From positions 4,216,001-4,280,000 of the forward strand of contig NW_024468912.1 of the NCBI RefSeq assembly GCF_011745365.1: a stretch of DNA of 64,000 bases. The letters run 5' to 3'. The DNA comes from Cryphonectria parasitica EP155. Taxonomy: Eukaryota; Ascomycota; Sordariomycetes; Diaporthales; Cryphonectriaceae. Both the position numbers and the translations under genes were made by a program. Of the stretch, positions 33,424-46,500 are shown in pieces. The notes under the pieces are model-generated. The model worked only from the letters and a program-made list of their open reading frames with translations. It did not search any database and had not been told where the DNA came from. Numbering within the stretch: position 1 is the stretch's first letter; each line of letters starts with the position of its first letter.

Positions 33424-35298
33424 ATGGTCTCCCAGCCTGACCACTCGTCGCTCTCGGGCTCGGGCGCCTCCTCCGGCTCGACGACCCTCCTCAACCTCCG
33501 CAGCGCCGCCAAATCCGTCGTCGGCACGGCCTCTACCACGGGCCGCCACCGTCTCTCGTCCCGGCGCGAGCACCACGACCGCCGCCACTACAACCGCTCC
33601 TACGCTGGCGGCCCCAGCGCCTATGTCCCACAAAACGAGTTCCCCTGGTTTAGCCACTCGGGCGACGTCGAGATCATCGTCAAGGTCCCCAGCGGCCATG
33701 AGAACCGCTACCTGCTGCACCGCCACACCCTGACCCGGTGCAGCGGCTTCTTCGAGGCCAGCACCAGCGAGGTCTGGAGCCGCGCCAAGGAGCTGCCTGC
33801 TCCTGCTGCTGTCGTTTCCTCGCCCTCGGCCTCGACGACGGGGAGCGAGCTGGCGAGGATAGGCGAGGACGGCCTTGCCGGGTCGACCAACAACACAGGC
33901 GGCGCGCTCACCAGGGTGGGTGGCCCGCCGAGGAAAAGGTGGCGGTACGAGCTGGACTGTGGCGCTGGCGGGGACGACATACCGATGCTGGTGCAGAAGG
34001 AGGAGAGCGGTGGCGGAGACCGTACCTTGGCGGCGGCCAGCTCCTTGACGAGCCCAACATCCATCTTCGGCTCGGCCACGGGCAGCAGCGTCTCCTCCAA
34101 CGGTGGAGGCAGGAAACAACACGGCCACTCGCACTCGTCATCGCGCGACTACTTCCGCTCTGTGGCCAACCTATCTCTCACCTCGCCCACCGGCGGCCAG
34201 GCAGGGTACAGCTACCCGCCGCTGCCGCCCACCACAACGGCCGCCGACCTACCCCCACCAACGCAGGACGAGCAGGACATCCTGCGCGACTACGACAACC
34301 TCTTCCGCATCATGTACAACCACCCACCTGTCCTGGACGGGATCAACATCGCCGACGCCTACGTGCAGTGCAAGTCCCTCCTGACCCTGGCCGACCAGTA
34401 CGACGCCCTGACCGTCGTGGGGCCTCGTGTCGACCACCACCTGCTGCAGTTCCAGAGCCGCCTGTGGAAGCAGATCGCAAAGTATCCCATCAGCTACCTG
34501 CGCCTGGGCTACCTCGCCCGCAGCCGCATCATCTTCCAGGAGGCCCTGATCCACGTCGTCGGCCAGTGGCCCGCCGGTGAGCGGAGCCTGCGCAACACCA
34601 TGCCCGAGGCCGTCATCGACATCATCGAGGACAAGGTCGATGAGCTCGAGGAGACGGTCGCCCGCGTCGAGGGTCGACTGTTCCGCCTGAACCTCACCAC
34701 CCGCTCCGGCGAGCGCGTCACCCCTGCTACTGGCTACCTCGACTGGCTTGCCGTCAGCCTGTTCCGACAGTGGCTGGCCGACAACACCACGCCTGCGCCC
34801 GCCCCACCCCAACCCGGCTCAAGAGGAGGTGGAGGAGGAGGAGGTGGTGGTGGTGGTGGAGGAGGAGGCGGAGGCGGAGGCGGAGGTGGCCATAATTCGG
34901 CCAACACGGGCCGACACAGGACAAACACGGCCAACTCCACAGCACTTGTGCCCACCTCCTCCAACACCAACACGGGAATCTCCCCCATCCCCGTCATCCC
35001 GCCACTATCGTCACTGGGCAGGACCTACAGGACACTAGGCCATCCCACAGGCGCCGGGTTCCTGAGCCACGACGAGTGCAAGCGGTTCCTCAAGCTGACG
35101 CCCGACATGTACAGCCGCGACAACCTGCGGCGGTTCGAGAAGAGGGTCGACGAGCTGAAGGCGCTCGCGCGCGAGGTCGTCAGGCCGCTCATGGGGACGG
35201 GGCTCGAGCTGGACCTGACGGGCGGGAGCCGGGCGGCGGAGGCGATTGGGTATTTGACGTGCACGCGCGTGGGAGATCGGGATCTGCCATGGGATTGA
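33424..35298 (+). CDS. BTB/POZ-like domain protein
   Basis: This is a single-exon 624-residue protein. The segment PQNEFPWFSHSGDVEIIVKV followed by ENRYLLHRHTLTRCSGFFEASTSEVWS matches the opening of a BTB/POZ fold (D-V-x-I then the LHR/HxxxL-x-x-x-S-x-x-F pattern), which mediates dimerisation or cullin-3 binding. The domain is interrupted by a ~130-residue disordered insert and resumes at DILRDYDNLFRIMYNHPPVL, then helical segments SLLTLADQYDALTVVGPRVD and FQEALIHVVGQWPAG. The coding sequence carries 22 consecutive Gly (34825-34890). The C-terminal segment FLSHDECKRFLKLTPDMYSRDNLRRFEKRVDEL is helical. The start has a good ACCATGG context directly after a CAG repeat. The target process is unknown. 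Confidence 0.85.
   Translation: MVSQPDHSSLSGSGASSGSTTLLNLRSAAKSVVGTASTTGRHRLSSRREHHDRRHYNRSYAGGPSAYVPQNEFPWFSHSGDVEIIVKVPSGHENRYLLHRHTLTRCSGFFEASTSEVWSRAKELPAPAAVVSSPSASTTGSELARIGEDGLAGSTNNTGGALTRVGGPPRKRWRYELDCGAGGDDIPMLVQKEESGGGDRTLAAASSLTSPTSIFGSATGSSVSSNGGGRKQHGHSHSSSRDYFRSVANLSLTSPTGGQAGYSYPPLPPTTTAADLPPPTQDEQDILRDYDNLFRIMYNHPPVLDGINIADAYVQCKSLLTLADQYDALTVVGPRVDHHLLQFQSRLWKQIAKYPISYLRLGYLARSRIIFQEALIHVVGQWPAGERSLRNTMPEAVIDIIEDKVDELEETVARVEGRLFRLNLTTRSGERVTPATGYLDWLAVSLFRQWLADNTTPAPAPPQPGSRGGGGGGGGGGGGGGGGGGGGGGHNSANTGRHRTNTANSTALVPTSSNTNTGISPIPVIPPLSSLGRTYRTLGHPTGAGFLSHDECKRFLKLTPDMYSRDNLRRFEKRVDELKALAREVVRPLMGTGLELDLTGGSRAAEAIGYLTCTRVGDRDLPWD
34825..34890 (+). repeat. GGN tract encoding 22 consecutive glycines
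   Basis: Twenty-two GGA, GGT or GGC codons in a row lie in the BTB gene between a Pro-rich segment and HNSANTG. Mixed third positions suggest that the tract is old or selected at the protein level, not a fresh pure-unit expansion. Confidence 0.9.
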
Positions 35299-36279
35299 AA
35301 TATGTATGGGGGAGACAAAAAGGAAGACAAAGGCGGGTGGTGGTGATGGTGGTGATGATGATGATGATGATGAATAGGAGGTTTTTGTGTGTTTTGTTTG
35401 GAAAAAGAGCGGTTTATAATGATGATGACTACGAAAGTAAAGGATACCGATGATGATATTTCTGCATATGGGCGAGGATGAGAGGAAGAGAGAGGGCAAG
35501 AGAGAAAGAAGGAAAGTGGAGGAGGAAAGGGGAGGGATGAGGGGGCATTTGGATGGAAAGGGATGGGACAAGAGATCGGCATCGCTGGTGCAGATGAGCA
35601 TCTTGGACTTGTCCTTTTCCTTTCTTCGACGAGGCTTTTTTCCTTCTCGTCTGATTCTCCTGCTATTCCCCCCCCCCCCCCCCCAACATCCTCCTCTTCT
35701 TTTTCGTGGCCTTTTCTCTTCTTGCTGCTATTCACGATTATACCATGCGAGGCACACGAACCTACTGTCTGCTGTTTTGACGACTTACCTTTTTTTTTTT
35801 TTCTTCATTTCGACGTATTATACCTAGGATACCCGTCAGGAATTTGATGTGTTTTATAACCTCTGCAGAAGTTGTGGTGTAGGTGTGCCTGATACATTTT
35901 TTCGAAAGCGAAACAAAAGATTGGTGGTGTTCTGCCGCCACCATCGGTCATGTCACACGCAAGAGACATTCATTGTCTTCTCCTAGAGTAAAGAAGAAGA
36001 CAGAAATAGATATGGGGTATTTCTATTTATCTACAATGCTGTGCTGTGTTATACTGTGCTGACTAGAGTATGCCTTCCTGGCTACCCAACCTTGCATGAT
36101 CAAAAAAAACTCCGAGTGTATATATATATATGTGTGTGACTGTGTATATGTATAATTATATATATGCAAAGTATGCTTATGGTGTCTCACCAACCCTAGC
36201 TTATACATACAAGACACCATCCATGGCCCGTCTCTCTCCTTTATCCTCCGACCCGTTCAAACAAACATTTCCAAGATTT
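35299..36279. other. Convergent 3' flanks with simple repeats
   Basis: It contains a GAT/GGT run (35336-35374), a 17-C run (35668-35684), a T-run (35791-35802) and a TA/TG-rich stretch (36118-36168). No gene is supported. Confidence 0.6.
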
Positions 36280-38386
<2,107 letters not shown>

Positions 38387-40569
38387 GATGGGCTGATCGG
38401 AGGCTGCTGGGGCACCTTGCACAGGAGGGACTGAAGCAGGGATAGTGCTCAGGTTGGTTGGTAGTGCTGGCGGTGCCGATGAAGACATGACGATGGACCT
38501 TGGGGAGGAGCGGGCGTGATGATTTATCTATCCCTGGTGCTGGTCCTGACTCTGGCGCCCCCCCAGTCCAAGCACAGGTGAATGAGTCGCTCGTGATCAG
38601 GCTCCTGTAGGTGTATTTTTACGTTTGTGTTCCCCCACGATGCAGGTGTGCACCCAAAAATCTAGAAGCGCCGATATGAAGCCGGAATGGTACCTTAGAT
38701 CTCCCGAAGCAGGTGAGGACACACGCAGGAAAAGCAGGGTTTCCAGCAGAGGTACCTGCGTCCGAGAGAGAGGGAAAAAGAAAAAGAAAGACATCATCCA
38801 TGCATTGTTTCCCACCCCCTCTTCTCCCATGACCAGTGATCGTCGTGAGTGGGGACGAATCAAATCCTAGACTGAAGCGGGAAGGAGAGAGACGTGACAG
38901 CCAGTTGGTCAGGTAAAGTTTTAAGGTAAAGTTAGCAGCATGTGATCCAAGCTCCATTCTTCCCCCCAGCTTTGTTCGGCCGTTTTGTGGGGTTGTCCCG
39001 GGGGTGAGAGAGGAGGCGGTAGCACAGAATGTTGGACAGCCAAGCCGAAAACCCCACCCTCTCAACCACATGAAAAAAAATTGAAAGGAAAAAAAAGAAG
39101 AAAAAAAAAAAGGGCGAGTGAGGAGAAGAGAAGAAGAAGAAAAGAACAAAATCCAAGAGAAATAAACCACAACCTCGAACAGCCCGACTGTGTAAGTGTG
39201 TTGTCCCATGTGCGATGATGGAGGGGCGAGGGAAGGTGAACGGAATGTACAATGACGGCGGCGAAGACATGTGATGTGGCCCAGACGTGGAGACAGCTTG
39301 GGTATACAGAACGTGCTCTCGAGGTCAGACACACTTGCGCTGCGGCCCGTGGCAACGCAACCCTCCCTCCCCCGTCCTCTGGTCACGGCCCTGCGGTATA
39401 CTTGTCCCGCTGCTGAAATCGGCCCTTCATCACACACTCCTGTACGTCAAGATGCAGTAGCAGGAGCAGTAGCAGTGCCTGGTACTGGAGAGCTGCGCCT
39501 AGATTCGAAAAAGAGAGCTCCGAAGACGCAGTAGTGCTTGTAGAGGGTCCCGTGACAAGAAACAAAAAACCACCACCGCCCCTACCCCCCTCCTGGAGAG
39601 ATCGTGGGGAAGATTATCTGGGAAAGAACCGAGACCACAATCTCCGGTCGACAGCAAGGTAATACCTGGCCTGTCAAACCCAGGTCGGCTTACCCAATGG
39701 CGGACACACATCGGACCCGGCTACATGTCGGTCAATCTTTGGGATAGAGAAAAAGGACTAGTTCCCGGGAGGAGCCGTGGTATTCAGGTTCGTCAATAGC
39801 TTCCTTTCGAGGACGCCACACAGGTGGGAGACGCGGGAGGACGGAGTCCAGTCTGTATGTTCGTCTGTCTGTCTGTCTGTCTATGCACATGCGTGCACGC
39901 CCTGGACGAGCATCCACTCCTCCCCCCTTGGCTTGCGCCACAAAATTATGCTTGACTTGCTGGACAGCAGGACAACAACGTTCGGTAATCACGGGAGATG
40001 TTGCCCAGAAAAAAAAGGCTGTTCCGAAATGAGAATCTGCACGTCGTAGGCCACGAAGAAGGGCCGAGTCGACGCCGTGATAGCATCACACTGGAACAAG
40101 AAGGGGAAATAGCTCCAGGTTGCGCAGCACGTTTCTAGACAGGTGCGTGCTCAAGACCGAGTATCTTGTTTCTGGTGCATGAATGGAGGAGGTGCTCTTG
40201 TCCTGGACGAGGGGAGGTTGTCGCCAAGTCCGAAGACTGCATGCTTCGCCTCATATGGATCGACCCGAGGTCATGATGATGGTGATGATGGCATGATCAG
40301 CGCATGACATCGTTATGCTTCTATTCTCTAGAGCCTCGCCTCCCAGCAGTTTGTATACAATCAACAGGATCTACCTTGAGAGCGTGTGATATCTGTTGGC
40401 ATATGATTTGTAGCAAAGGTCATGATTCACCCCGGCCTCATCGGTCAGCAATCTCGACGAACTTTCTAACTGAATTGTCGCAGTAATCAACTTCAAATTC
40501 ACTGAAGCAGACAGGGGACCGCTAGGCATAGATCGGAGATCATGGTTGAAAGAGAAGAAGAGGAAGAGG

Positions 40570-40649
<80 letters not shown>

Positions 40650-41004
40650 GAGTGAGCATCTCGTGAGAGGAATGAAGAGCAGGAAAAAGGCAAGAAAAGA
40701 TAATCAATAGCAGATGCGCACTGCTTTACTACGGAGCCACTTCCAAATAATGAATATAATATCGCTGACAGTACTATTATATATACAATAGTATGTATTA
40801 CGTAATCAATATGATCAAAGTCCACTTCACCCTAACCAATCCTCGGCGGCACGTTCCCAAACTTCGCGTCCATCGGCAAGCGCATCTTTCGTCACAATCA
40901 CGACCTCGACTGTCATCGTCACCACCATCACCGCCACTACTCTCCTCCCCTCTTTTCCATCATCTTCTTTTTCAGCGCTCAGAGAGAGAAGCCTACCTAT
41001 CAAG
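38387..41004. other. Divergent intergenic region upstream of glucoamylase and Snu66
   Basis: No gene is supported in 2.6 kb. It holds a (GTCT)n run near 39861-39881, a long GA repeat (listed separately), and a few SYGGRG-type hexamers near the glucoamylase start, no more than expected by chance. Confidence 0.5.
40574..40645. repeat. (AG)n microsatellite, about 72 nt
   Basis: An uninterrupted AG/GA dinucleotide run of about 36 units lies about 360 nt upstream of the Snu66 ATG. The array may bind GA-repeat factors or be neutral. Length may vary between strains. Confidence 0.95.
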
Positions 41005-42975
41005 ATGGATGCGAATACAATCGAGGAGCTGAACAAGGTGCGCAAGGCCATGGGCCTGAAGCCCTTGCCCGTACCAAATGCCACCCCATCGGTGCCATCC
41101 AAAGACGCACCCAAAGTCGACGACGAGGAGCCCGCAAGTACCATCGAGACGCGTGAGGCTGCAGCCGGCGACAACTACCGGAGGGTCCTCGAAGCGGAAA
41201 AGACAAAAAGGGAGCGGGAGGCACGCCTTGCCGCCATCAAGAAGGAGCGCGAGAAGGCACAGCGCTTTGCGACGCTGAAGGGGCAGGGGCTCGGCGATCT
41301 GGATGACGAGGGTGATGGCGACGCCAAAGCGTGGCTCAAGAGCATGAAGAAGAAGCAGAAGAAGATTGCCGAGGCGAGGAGGCAGGATGAGGAGGCTGAA
41401 GCCGCTGCGAAGGCTGCTGCCCTGGCTGCCGAGTACTCTTCCAAAGACCTGGCCGGCGTCAAGGTGGGGCACGACATGACGACCTTCCTCGACGGCGACG
41501 ACCAGATCCTCACGCTGAAAGACAACACCGTACTGGATAACGAGGACGAAGGGGACGAGCTCGAGAACCTGAACCTGCGGGAGCAAGAAAAGCTCAACGA
41601 GAAGCTAGACCTCAAGAAGAAGCGGCCCGTCTATGACCCCAACGACATCGATGAGACGGGTGAGCGCAGCATTCTGGCCCAGTACGATGAAGAGATCAGC
41701 GGCAAGAAGAAAAAGGCATTCACTCTGGACACGTCTGGCACAATCGGGGATCTCGCCGATATATTAGAGGGCCCTGCTGCCGGGAGGGGAGAAAAGAAGA
41801 CGATTCAGAACTTGGATGTTGACATCATGAAGGATGCGCCCGTCTCAGACTACCTCGATGTCTCGGAGATCAAGGTCAAGAAGCCGAAGAAGAAGAAGAA
41901 GGCAAAGTCCACTCGCCAGCGGGATGACGAGGATGCCATGTTCTCAGCAGACCAGACGGCAACCGGTGATGACGTGATGGACATTGACTTGCCCAGAGCC
42001 AAAAAGCGGAAAGTCACAGACGACGCATTCGTGGATGACGATGATCTACAGAACTCCCTGGCTTTACAGAGGAGGCAGGCGCTCAAGAAGCAGAAGCGGA
42101 TGCGGCCACAAGACATCGCAAAGCAACTCAAAGCAGAAGCAGAGCAGGACGCCGAAGACACCGACCAAGATGGCGAGCAGGGGGGACTTGTCGTGGACGA
42201 GACGACCGAATTCCTGAGCGCCATCAACAAGCCTGAGCTGGATGAGGATGTGCGGCCGCGGAAGAAGTCGAAATCGAGGGAACCGGTCACGGCAATGGAC
42301 GATGAGTTGTCGGATGAGGAGATGGAGAACGCACCACATATCAAGAGGGAATCTGCCGAGAGAGACCTGTCTGAGGCCCCAGAGGATCTCACAACAACCG
42401 GTGTGGAGGAAGAAAAATATGTCGCGCAGGGCCTGGGAGCGACGCTTGCGCTACTCAAAGAACGCAACATCATCGATGCCACTACCGAAGGTGCTCAGAA
42501 GAATGAGCATTTTCGGCAGAGGGAGCTCTTCCTCGCCGAGCAGGCACGACTCATTGCCCAGGTCGACGAAGACGCCAAGAGGCAGCGCGAGCGGGATCGT
42601 ACCAGCGGATTTTTGGACAGGCTCAGCGCGCGCGACCGGGAGGAATATGCACGCAAGCAGAACGCAGACCGCGAGTTCAAGCTGTCGAGCATCCGGGCTA
42701 ACCTCCTCAAGAAATATAAGTTCAACGTGGAGCTCAAATATGTGGACGACATGGGTCGCCACCTCAACCAGAAGGAGGCTTTCAAGGAGCTTTCGCATCA
42801 GTTCCACGGCAAGACGAGCGGCAAGGGCAAGACTGACAAGAAGCTGTCCAAGGTCGAGCAGGAAAAGCGCCGCATGGCCACCAGCATCTTTGACGCCAGC
42901 CAGGAGGCAGGCATGTCGAACGCCACAGCGCAGCAGACCAAGAAGCGGAAGGAGGCCGGCGTCAGGTTGGCTTAA
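41005..42975 (+). CDS. SNU66: U4/U6.U5 tri-snRNP protein Snu66/SART1
   Basis: This is a spliceosome component that bridges U4/U6 and U5 in the tri-snRNP. A single exon of 656 residues starts MDANTIEELNKVRKAMGLKP, the N-terminal block typical of SART1/Snu66. It is highly charged: long Lys/Glu helices (KTKREREARLAAIKKEREKA and AKAWLKSMKKKQKKIAEARRQ), then the conserved GVKVGHDMTTFLDGDDQILTLKDNTVLD and RPVYDPNDIDETGERSILAQYDEE. The C-terminal conserved block VAQGLGATLALLKERNIID, KYKFNVELKYVDDMGRHLNQKEAFKELSHQFHGK completes the family signature. The length is close to that of fungal orthologues. No intron is needed. The start lies just after CCTATCAAG, with A at -3. Confidence 0.94.
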   Translation: MDANTIEELNKVRKAMGLKPLPVPNATPSVPSKDAPKVDDEEPASTIETREAAAGDNYRRVLEAEKTKREREARLAAIKKEREKAQRFATLKGQGLGDLDDEGDGDAKAWLKSMKKKQKKIAEARRQDEEAEAAAKAAALAAEYSSKDLAGVKVGHDMTTFLDGDDQILTLKDNTVLDNEDEGDELENLNLREQEKLNEKLDLKKKRPVYDPNDIDETGERSILAQYDEEISGKKKKAFTLDTSGTIGDLADILEGPAAGRGEKKTIQNLDVDIMKDAPVSDYLDVSEIKVKKPKKKKKAKSTRQRDDEDAMFSADQTATGDDVMDIDLPRAKKRKVTDDAFVDDDDLQNSLALQRRQALKKQKRMRPQDIAKQLKAEAEQDAEDTDQDGEQGGLVVDETTEFLSAINKPELDEDVRPRKKSKSREPVTAMDDELSDEEMENAPHIKRESAERDLSEAPEDLTTTGVEEEKYVAQGLGATLALLKERNIIDATTEGAQKNEHFRQRELFLAEQARLIAQVDEDAKRQRERDRTSGFLDRLSARDREEYARKQNADREFKLSSIRANLLKKYKFNVELKYVDDMGRHLNQKEAFKELSHQFHGKTSGKGKTDKKLSKVEQEKRRMATSIFDASQEAGMSNATAQQTKKRKEAGVRLA

Positions 42976-43565
42976 AGGCTGGCTGGAAGATGTGGGAAAA
43001 AAGAGATTAAATAATGGAAAAAGGAGGATACATCGAATTGTTGGCTGTACGATAGACTTGTGTTGGGGGAAGAAAGAGAGAGAAAGAAAGAAAAATCAAA
43101 AAGGTGGTTCTACCCTGCTTCGTGCAACTTTCCCGTCCAACCGAGATACTTGTGCTGACACGATGAGAGAGTCTAGCTCTAGCTGGGCAGGTGAGGAAAT
43201 TCCCCATGTGGTGTGAAATGCTAACTTTTTCTACTGCAATTTTTTTTTAGCCTTGGTGCGTGTGCCTCTCTCTCTTTCCCTCTCTTCATCGAGGATGGTT
43301 TCCTATTCAAATCACTGGGCATCTTCTTTGCTCTCGTTGCCTTTCAGTAGCGCAAGTGTGCTTGCTGTCATGGTGAAAATGGCAGCCTTCGGTATCAAGT
43401 GATACATGTAGATACTTGGGCTGCTTCTCTTGTCTTTTACCGTGCTCAAGTCCTCCTGGATCTCGTAAATCTGACCGAAACACGCCGTCGCCTTCATCGC
43501 GAAATGTTTGGGCTCAGAATATAAGTCTCTATGTATCTTGGAATTTTCTCCTATGCTAAAGAGAC
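42976..43565. other. Convergent 3' flanks, no gene seen
   Basis: This is 590 nt between convergent stops with a GA/AAAG-rich patch near 43072-43094 and nothing else that I can support. Confidence 0.5.
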
Positions 43566-46500
43566 CTAAAAAGCGCGTTTCTTACTATAGGTCACTTTCA
43601 ACTGAAAGGCCTTCTCTCTCACGACGCTGGAGTTCGAAGTTTCCCATTCCTTCAGGCGCTCGGCCACGCCATCCTTGATGCCTTTCTCGTCTCGGCAACC
43701 GTCAAAGATTTTCGTTGCTACCTCTACCTTGATCAAATCTAGCCCCTGCTTTGCCTGTTGCAAGACGCTGCCGCCATCCTCGGCCTTTTCTCTCACCGAG
43801 AGCTTGCCAAGCTCGTAGGCGACCTTGTACCTCTCTTCTTGGTTCCCAAACAAGCCCAGCACGGTACAGACATCACCGGCCATGTCGAAGCAGCGGAAGA
43901 TCTGGCCTTCTTCCTCCTGCAGTTGAGCCAGGAGGAGATCCTCGAGCTGGCCAACAAAAGATCGGTAGCTCTCATCCGCGCCGTCCGCAGCCGGGAAAGA
44001 GAGAAGCCAAAGCTGCTGTCTGAATGTCGACGGGAGGATGTGGTTTTGCTCCTGGGCCTTCCTCGTCTTCACCTGCTGGATGATGTGCTGCACAACGACT
44101 CCTTCCTTCTCTCGCCATTGAGCATGGTTTCCGGGGTTCGAAATGATGTTTGACTTCGGGCCAAGAGCCGCCATGAACTGTCCCCAGATGCCAGCGTAAT
44201 CTTGATAGTCATCCAGATACAGTGTCGCATGCTGGCATATACCGTCCAAAAGCGGCTTGTAATCCACGCGCAGACGGGCATCCCATTTGGTGTTCAGGAT
44301 CTGTAGCAGAGTCGCCGTGTCGAAGTCTTCGAAACGACGACGAGGGGGGTCGTAGACAGAGATCCATTGCATGGCCTCGAGGCTCATCCGCCCCTGCTCT
44401 GCTATCTCTGCTTGCAGCGCCGAGTTGAACTGCTTCACCTGAGGCTTAGGAGCAATATGGTTTAGGGCGTAATCACTGAAGTCCTGCAGCAGAGAATCCC
44501 AGACGAGCGGATAGTGAGAAAGAAGAACAATGTTGCAGGCGAACGGCACCAGTGGAGCAGGTGGGATGTCTCTTGATGAGAAAGGGGCTTTGCGCTTGGC
44601 AAGGAAGAGGTCAACCCATTGCCTATGCTGGCTCTGCGATTTGCGGATCGTGGGAAGAATGATGCGTTCGACGAATGCAGACTGGATGACCTTCAGCCCA
44701 GGGTATCGCCGGCCATCTAGAGCCGTCAACAAAGCCTCCATGAGAACCGGGAGGGCCCTTCGAGGCCACTCGAAGTCGGCAATCAGAGGCCAGCCAATCG
44801 CTCCCGTTGTTTCAGCCTCAGTCCAGTCTTCGGGTCTCGGCGGCCGTCGTTCGTTAATGCTTCCCGCCACGGGCACAATCTTCTCCAGAGCACACAGGAT
44901 GTCGTTGATGGTCTCGTTGTCCGCCCAGTCGTCCTGCGCCTCGACACACAAGCTCTCGAGCAGGGCGAGAAGGCTGTGGAGCGCGGCGAGGCGGACATCT
45001 CTGTGCTGTGCGATCGTGAGCAGCTCGACCAAGATCTCGACGGCCGACTCGCGTGAGATGAACTCGGCATTGTCGAGCAGCTGGGCGAGATATTTCACGG
45101 TCGTGACCTTCACGATGGACTGCGGCGGCGCGTGTTCTGGCTGCGCAGCCTCGCCGACCTTGACGTATGCTTGTTCCTCCAGCTTCTCGCCGATGGCCTT
45201 GGCGAGGTTCAGGAGGACGGCGTGCGCCTCTCTCGCCTTGAGCTTCTTGAGGAAGGGGATGGAGAGGAGCTTTCGGTGCCATGCACTGGCATCTGGGCGG
45301 TCCATGATGGTCTGCACGAGGAGCCGCGACGCGAGCGCGGGCGTGTCGCTTCTAGCCAGCATCACCACGGCTTCGTACGACATCTTCTCCAGGATCTCTT
45401 CCTTACGCGTGCGGTCTTGGATCATTTCGTGTTCTGCACCAAGCTCAAGGAGGTCGCCTGTTGCCGCTGCGAGCAAGGCGGGGCCTGACGCCTTGAGCAG
45501 ATCCATGATCGGTTCTGTTACTTGGTCGAGCAATTCGTGGTCCAGCCACCGAATAGCAGACAGAACCTCCTTCCATACCATCGAATGGATATCGCTCTGT
45601 TGGACCTTTAGTTTCTCCTGCATATATGCCATGCGCGAAACTCGCGACTTGTACGATAATCGAAACAGCGCCTTGACAGGCCCGCAGTCAGACTCTTGAA
45701 AGGACGGTGATCTCTTGGCCTTGCGGCACGTTTCATACAATGCCTTCAGAATACCATCAGCCTTGCTTATACGGTCTCTGACTGAGCTCAAAGTCAAAGG
45801 AGCCGTCAGCCTTGAAGAGGCAAGGTCAAACACCTCAGGATCCGGTATGGCGGAGAGCAGCTGAACTACTTCGTCCGTGAGCACGTACTGACGGCCAATG
45901 AGCCTCTGAGCAGGTATTGTGTCGTGCACGAAGCGCTGCTGCCAGTGGACAGTGTCGCCATAGGTGTCCAGATCACCAATGGCTATCGCATAAGCGGCAG
46001 CAGCCTCTGCAAACATGGCCCTTTCTGACGGATCCCTGGACACCGCCGCTCGTCTTCGCAGGTCATTGACAGCGAGTTTCGCATTTTGCTGCACATCGGG
46101 GTCGTGGCGTTGGAGGATTGTCAATAGCAGGTCCACATTGAAGTTGTGCTGCAAGCCCACCTGCTTGATGCGAAGTATGGAGGTTCCGGACGGGGGTGTA
46201 AGGAAGTCGAAGTCCGGATTGGCCTTGGAGAGCTTCTTCAACATCACTATGCTCTTCGCGGCCTCGACATGACCAAAGACCTCGCGCGGCCACGACTGCT
46301 TAGCAAGCGGCGCAAAACTCTCGTCCGTAAAGATATCCACACCTTTTTTGGGGACATGGAGACAGTACAGGTGAAGGAGACGGGGTCTCAGCCCCTCAGA
46401 AACGTCCCGTGACGCACCGAGATAGGCACGAGGGACGTTGTTTTGAGATCCAGCTAGTCCGAGCTGCATGCTGAGCACCACGAGATCTTCGTACAAGTCG

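Noticed and set aside
33122..33733. 203-codon frame reading the CAG repeat as polyglutamine
   Set aside because: It is out of frame with the BTB protein over the shared part and has no domain; kept only as a possible upstream frame in the leader.
38561..38854. SYGGRG-type (CreA-like) hexamers upstream of glucoamylase (38561, 38633, 38849)
   Set aside because: About two such hexamers are expected by chance in 500 nt, so three give no real support, although carbon repression of glucoamylase is known in fungi.
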